Below are positions 13,704 through 15,748 of a stretch of DNA of 15,748 bases, in pieces. Numbering within the stretch: the stretch's first letter is position 1; each line of letters opens with the position of its first letter. The translations under genes and the position numbers were made by a program. Below the pieces are notes generated by a model. It worked only from the letters and a program-made list of their open reading frames with translations. It was not told the origin of the DNA and did no database searches. Source of the DNA: Trueperaceae bacterium (GTDB taxonomy: Bacteria; Deinococcota; Deinococci; Deinococcales; Trueperaceae); assembly GCA_007130355.1 (NCBI GenBank), contig SLSQ01000181.1:1-15748 (forward strand), in the 5' to 3' direction.

Positions 13704-14468
13704 TCAGCCCTGATCCAACGGCCGGATCAGCAGCTCGTTGATCGCCACCCGTTTCGGGCGCGTCACGACGTACACGATCGCGTCCGCCACGTCCTCGCTG
13801 CGGAGCGGGTCCATGCCGCGGACGACGCCCTCGTAGCGGGTCTTGGTCGCCGGGTGCGGGATGTGGTCGGTGAGTTCGGTGGCGACGATGCCCGGCTCGA
13901 TCAGGGTCACGGTGATGCCGTCGGCGTGCACTTCGCGCCGCAGCGCCTCGCTGAAGCCGTTCACGCCCCACTTGCTGGCGTTGTAGCCGCCCTGCGTGGG
14001 GCCGGCGAAGCGGCCGGAGACCGACGACACGTTGACCACGTGGCCGCCACCGGCCGCGCGCAGGTGCGGCAGCGCGGCGCGCGAGGCGTTCATCACGCCC
14101 AGCAGGTTCACGCGGATCATCGCGTCCCAGTCGTTCGGGTCCGACTCCTCGACCGGGGCGAGGAACATCACGCCGGCGTTGTTCACGAGCACGTCGATGC
14201 GCCCGAACGCTTCGGCGGCGGCCGCGACCACCGCTTCGGCGCCGGCGGGCGTGCCGAGGTCGGCGGCGACGGTCCGCACCTCGCCGCCACCGGCTTCGAG
14301 CTCGTCGGCGAGGGCGGTCAGGCGGTCTTCGCGCCGGGCGGCGATCACCAGCCGGGCGCCGGCGGCGGCCAGGGCGCGGGCGGTGGCCGCGCCGATGCCG
14401 CTGGAAGCGCCGGTCACGACGGCTACCTTGCCGTTCAGGTCGTTCGCTTCGTCGCGTGGGTCGGTCAT
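13704..14468 (-). CDS. Short-chain dehydrogenase/reductase, classical NADP-type
   Basis: The protein has 254 residues. The cofactor motif TGASSGIG is at 19-26, NNAG at 96-99, the active-site Asn at 121, Ser149 in NVSSVSG, and Tyr162/Lys166 in YNASK, so the catalytic tetrad is complete. PGIVATEL (192-199) follows the classical SDR pattern. Arg45-Arg46 after the second strand (VIAARREDRL) suggest NADP(H) preference. The overall sequence resembles the YdfG-like group that acts on hydroxy acids or other small alcohols; the substrate here is unknown. ATG 14468 is preceded by AGGAGG 7 bases upstream and starts at the expected N-terminus; the frame upstream to 14654 has no family similarity and overlaps the divergent hydrolase start. 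It may lead an operon with the channel and the DinB-family gene. Confidence 0.92.
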   Translation of the reverse strand: MTDPRDEANDLNGKVAVVTGASSGIGAATARALAAAGARLVIAARREDRLTALADELEAGGGEVRTVAADLGTPAGAEAVVAAAAEAFGRIDVLVNNAGVMFLAPVEESDPNDWDAMIRVNLLGVMNASRAALPHLRAAGGGHVVNVSSVSGRFAGPTQGGYNASKWGVNGFSEALRREVHADGITVTLIEPGIVATELTDHIPHPATKTRYEGVVRGMDPLRSEDVADAIVYVVTRPKRVAINELLIRPLDQG

Positions 14469-14520
14469 GGTGCGGGCCTCCTGGATGGGCCGGTGGGGCC
14501 AGGGGTGGGCGTCGGGTGCG

Positions 14521-14538
14521 CGTCGGTGCGTGCCGACG
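14521..14538. promoter_or_regulatory. Inverted repeat in the SDR/hydrolase divergent region
   Basis: CGTCGG-tgcgtg-CCGACG is a perfect 6-bp inverted repeat with a 6-base centre. On the minus strand TACGCT (14547-14542) just upstream could be the SDR -10 box, which would place the repeat over the transcription start. No -35 box supports this. An operator serving the divergent SDR and hydrolase genes is possible. Confidence 0.3.
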
Positions 14539-14623
14539 AAGAGCGTACCGCGACCGTTCCGGACGCCGAGGGCCGGGTAGGCTCGAGGGCGCGAACGACC
14601 CATTCCGGAAGGAGTCGGAACCG

Positions 14624-15748
14624 ATGCCCCACGATCCCGAAACCGAGAACCCACTGGACGGCGTCCGCCTGCTCCGCCACGTCCGCATCCCGATGCGCGA
14701 CGGCGTGCACCTCTCGGCCGACCTGTTCCTGCCGGAGGGGGAGGGGCCGTGGCCGGTGGTGATCGAGTACCTGCCCTACCGCAAGGACGACCGCTCCCAC
14801 CCGCGCCAGGCGCTGCAGGTCGCCATGGCGAAGCGGGGGATCGCCGGCTGCCGGCTGGACATCCGCGGCACCGGCAGCTCCGAAGGGATCCTGAACGACG
14901 AGTACACCGAGACCGAGCAGCTCGACGGCGTCGACGCGATCGCCTGGCTCGCCGCGCAGGAGTGGTGCAACGGCAACGTCGGCATGTGGGGCATCTCGTA
15001 CGGCGGTTTCGACGCGCTGCAGGTGGCGATGCACCGCCCGCCGGCGCTCAAGGCGATCGTGCCGGTGATGTTCACCGACGACCGGTACGGCGAGGAGTGC
15101 CACTACGACGGCGGCAGCGTGCGGGCGCTCTATACCTGGAGCGACTACCCGCTCATGATGGTGGCCCTGAACGCGCTGCCGCCGCACCCCGACGCGAGCG
15201 ACGCGCCGTGGCTCGAAACCTGGCGCGCGCGCCTGGAGCGGCAGGAGCCGTGGGTGCTGCCGTGGCTCGAGCATCAGGTCGACGGCGACTACTGGGCGAA
15301 CGGATCCCTGAACCGCGACTACCACTCCGTCCAGTGCGCCACCTTCCTGGTCGGCGGCTGGCGTGACGGCTACCCCACCGCGCCGATGCGTACCTACGCG
15401 CACCTCTCCTGCCCCAAGAAACTGTGGGTCGGGCCGTGGACGCACATGCTCCCGCACGAGGCGTTCCCCGGACCGAAGGCCGACTACCTGGAGGAGGCGG
15501 CGAGGTTCTTCGACCACTGGCTGAACGGGGCCGAGAACGGGGCGATGGACGACGATCCGGTGCGGTTGTACGTCCAGGAGCACGGCGAGCCGGCCGCGAT
15601 CCCGGAACGGCAGCCGGGCCGGTGGCGGGCCGATCCGGCGCTGCCGGCGGCCGACGCGCGGAGCTGGCGGCTCGAGCGGGACGGCCGGCTCGTGCCCGCG
15701 AACGCCGTGAACGCCGCGAACGCCGTGAACACCGCGAACGCCGTGAAC
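14624..15748 (+). CDS. CocE/NonD family (peptidase S15-like) hydrolase, 3' end outside window
   Basis: 375 residues are present, without a stop. The N-terminal part (VRIPMRDGVHLSADLFLPEGEGPWPVVIEYLPYRKDD) and LDIRGTGSSEG are hallmarks of this alpha/beta-hydrolase family. The nucleophile is Ser125 in MWGISYGGF, the acid is Asp248 in VGGWRDGY, and the base is His274 in VGPWTHMLPHE, so the catalytic triad is complete. Residues about 140-235 form the helical cap. Family members cleave esters or amides (cocaine esterase, glutaryl-7-ACA acylase, X-Pro dipeptidyl peptidase), but which one is used cannot be told. The C-terminal jelly-roll (PepX_C) should begin near residue 310 and is cut off. Residues 359-375 run through a repeated ANAVNx unit. 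There is no obvious signal peptide. AAGGAG lies 9 bases before ATG 14624; the gene is divergent from the SDR gene. Confidence 0.92.
   Translation, partial: MPHDPETENPLDGVRLLRHVRIPMRDGVHLSADLFLPEGEGPWPVVIEYLPYRKDDRSHPRQALQVAMAKRGIAGCRLDIRGTGSSEGILNDEYTETEQLDGVDAIAWLAAQEWCNGNVGMWGISYGGFDALQVAMHRPPALKAIVPVMFTDDRYGEECHYDGGSVRALYTWSDYPLMMVALNALPPHPDASDAPWLETWRARLERQEPWVLPWLEHQVDGDYWANGSLNRDYHSVQCATFLVGGWRDGYPTAPMRTYAHLSCPKKLWVGPWTHMLPHEAFPGPKADYLEEAARFFDHWLNGAENGAMDDDPVRLYVQEHGEPAAIPERQPGRWRADPALPAADARSWRLERDGRLVPANAVNAANAVNTANAVN
15698..15748 (+). repeat. 18-bp tandem repeat inside the hydrolase gene, continuing past the window
   Basis: The unit GCGAACGCCGTGAACGCC occurs twice (one base pair change, g to a, in the second copy) and a third copy is cut after 15 bases. 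It is in frame and encodes ANAVNA, ANAVNT, ANAVN. The true copy number is not visible because the window ends inside the array. Confidence 0.9.

Noticed and set aside
15484..15732. Minus-strand frame beginning MFTAFAAFTAFAGTS over the tandem repeat
   Set aside because: Its repeated TAFAA residues are just the reverse reading of the hydrolase repeat; no ribosome binding site or family similarity supports it.
1..15748. Search for tRNA, rRNA, CRISPR arrays, transposase or phage genes
   Set aside because: No cloverleaf, rRNA-like block, regularly spaced repeat array or recombinase motif was recognised by reading. A tRNAscan/Infernal run would settle small RNAs.

Overview
This is a GC-rich bacterial window, dense with genes and with no RNA genes, phage genes or CRISPR array that I can see. 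The gene style fits Deinococcota (Truepera-like): a BTAD/SARP-NACHT-type regulator with TPRs, a solute-binding protein with a plain Sec signal peptide instead of a lipobox, and frequent GTG starts. That assignment is an inference; Actinobacteria or Chloroflexota are not excluded by sequence reading alone.

Layout. (1) Bases 1-266: the 3' end of an L-lactate permease gene, facing a large SARP/AfsR-like regulator (274-3396, minus). Both stop codons lie in one shared hairpin. (2) 3397-3541: divergent promoter region with two heptamers spaced 11 bp, between the regulator and an ArsM-like SAM methyltransferase (3542-4318, plus). (3) 4419-8033, minus: a peptide-type ABC importer, transcribed binding protein, then DppB-type permease, then DppC-type permease. 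No ATPase genes accompany it. Two hairpins sit between the binding protein gene and the permeases. (4) 8291-11408, minus: an ABC-2 exporter of one ATPase and two different permeases, with both junctions being GTGA start/stop overlaps. (5) 11409-11764: the only long gene-free stretch. It holds a 135-bp element bounded by perfect 23-bp inverted repeats and containing a second strong hairpin. (6) 11765-14468, minus: SDR oxidoreductase, YbdG-type mechanosensitive channel and DinB-family protein, the last two coupled by another GTGA overlap. (7) 14624 to the window end, plus: the N-terminal and catalytic part of a CocE/NonD (S15) hydrolase, which enters an 18-bp tandem repeat as the window ends.

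How they work together. The window reads as several small independent units: carboxylate uptake, regulated methylation, peptide import, ABC export, osmotic/envelope stress and ester or amide hydrolysis. I do not see a clear new multi-gene system. The most unusual signals are the 135-bp palindromic element, the heptamer pair beside the SARP-like regulator, the hairpin pair inside the importer operon, and the in-frame repeat in the hydrolase.
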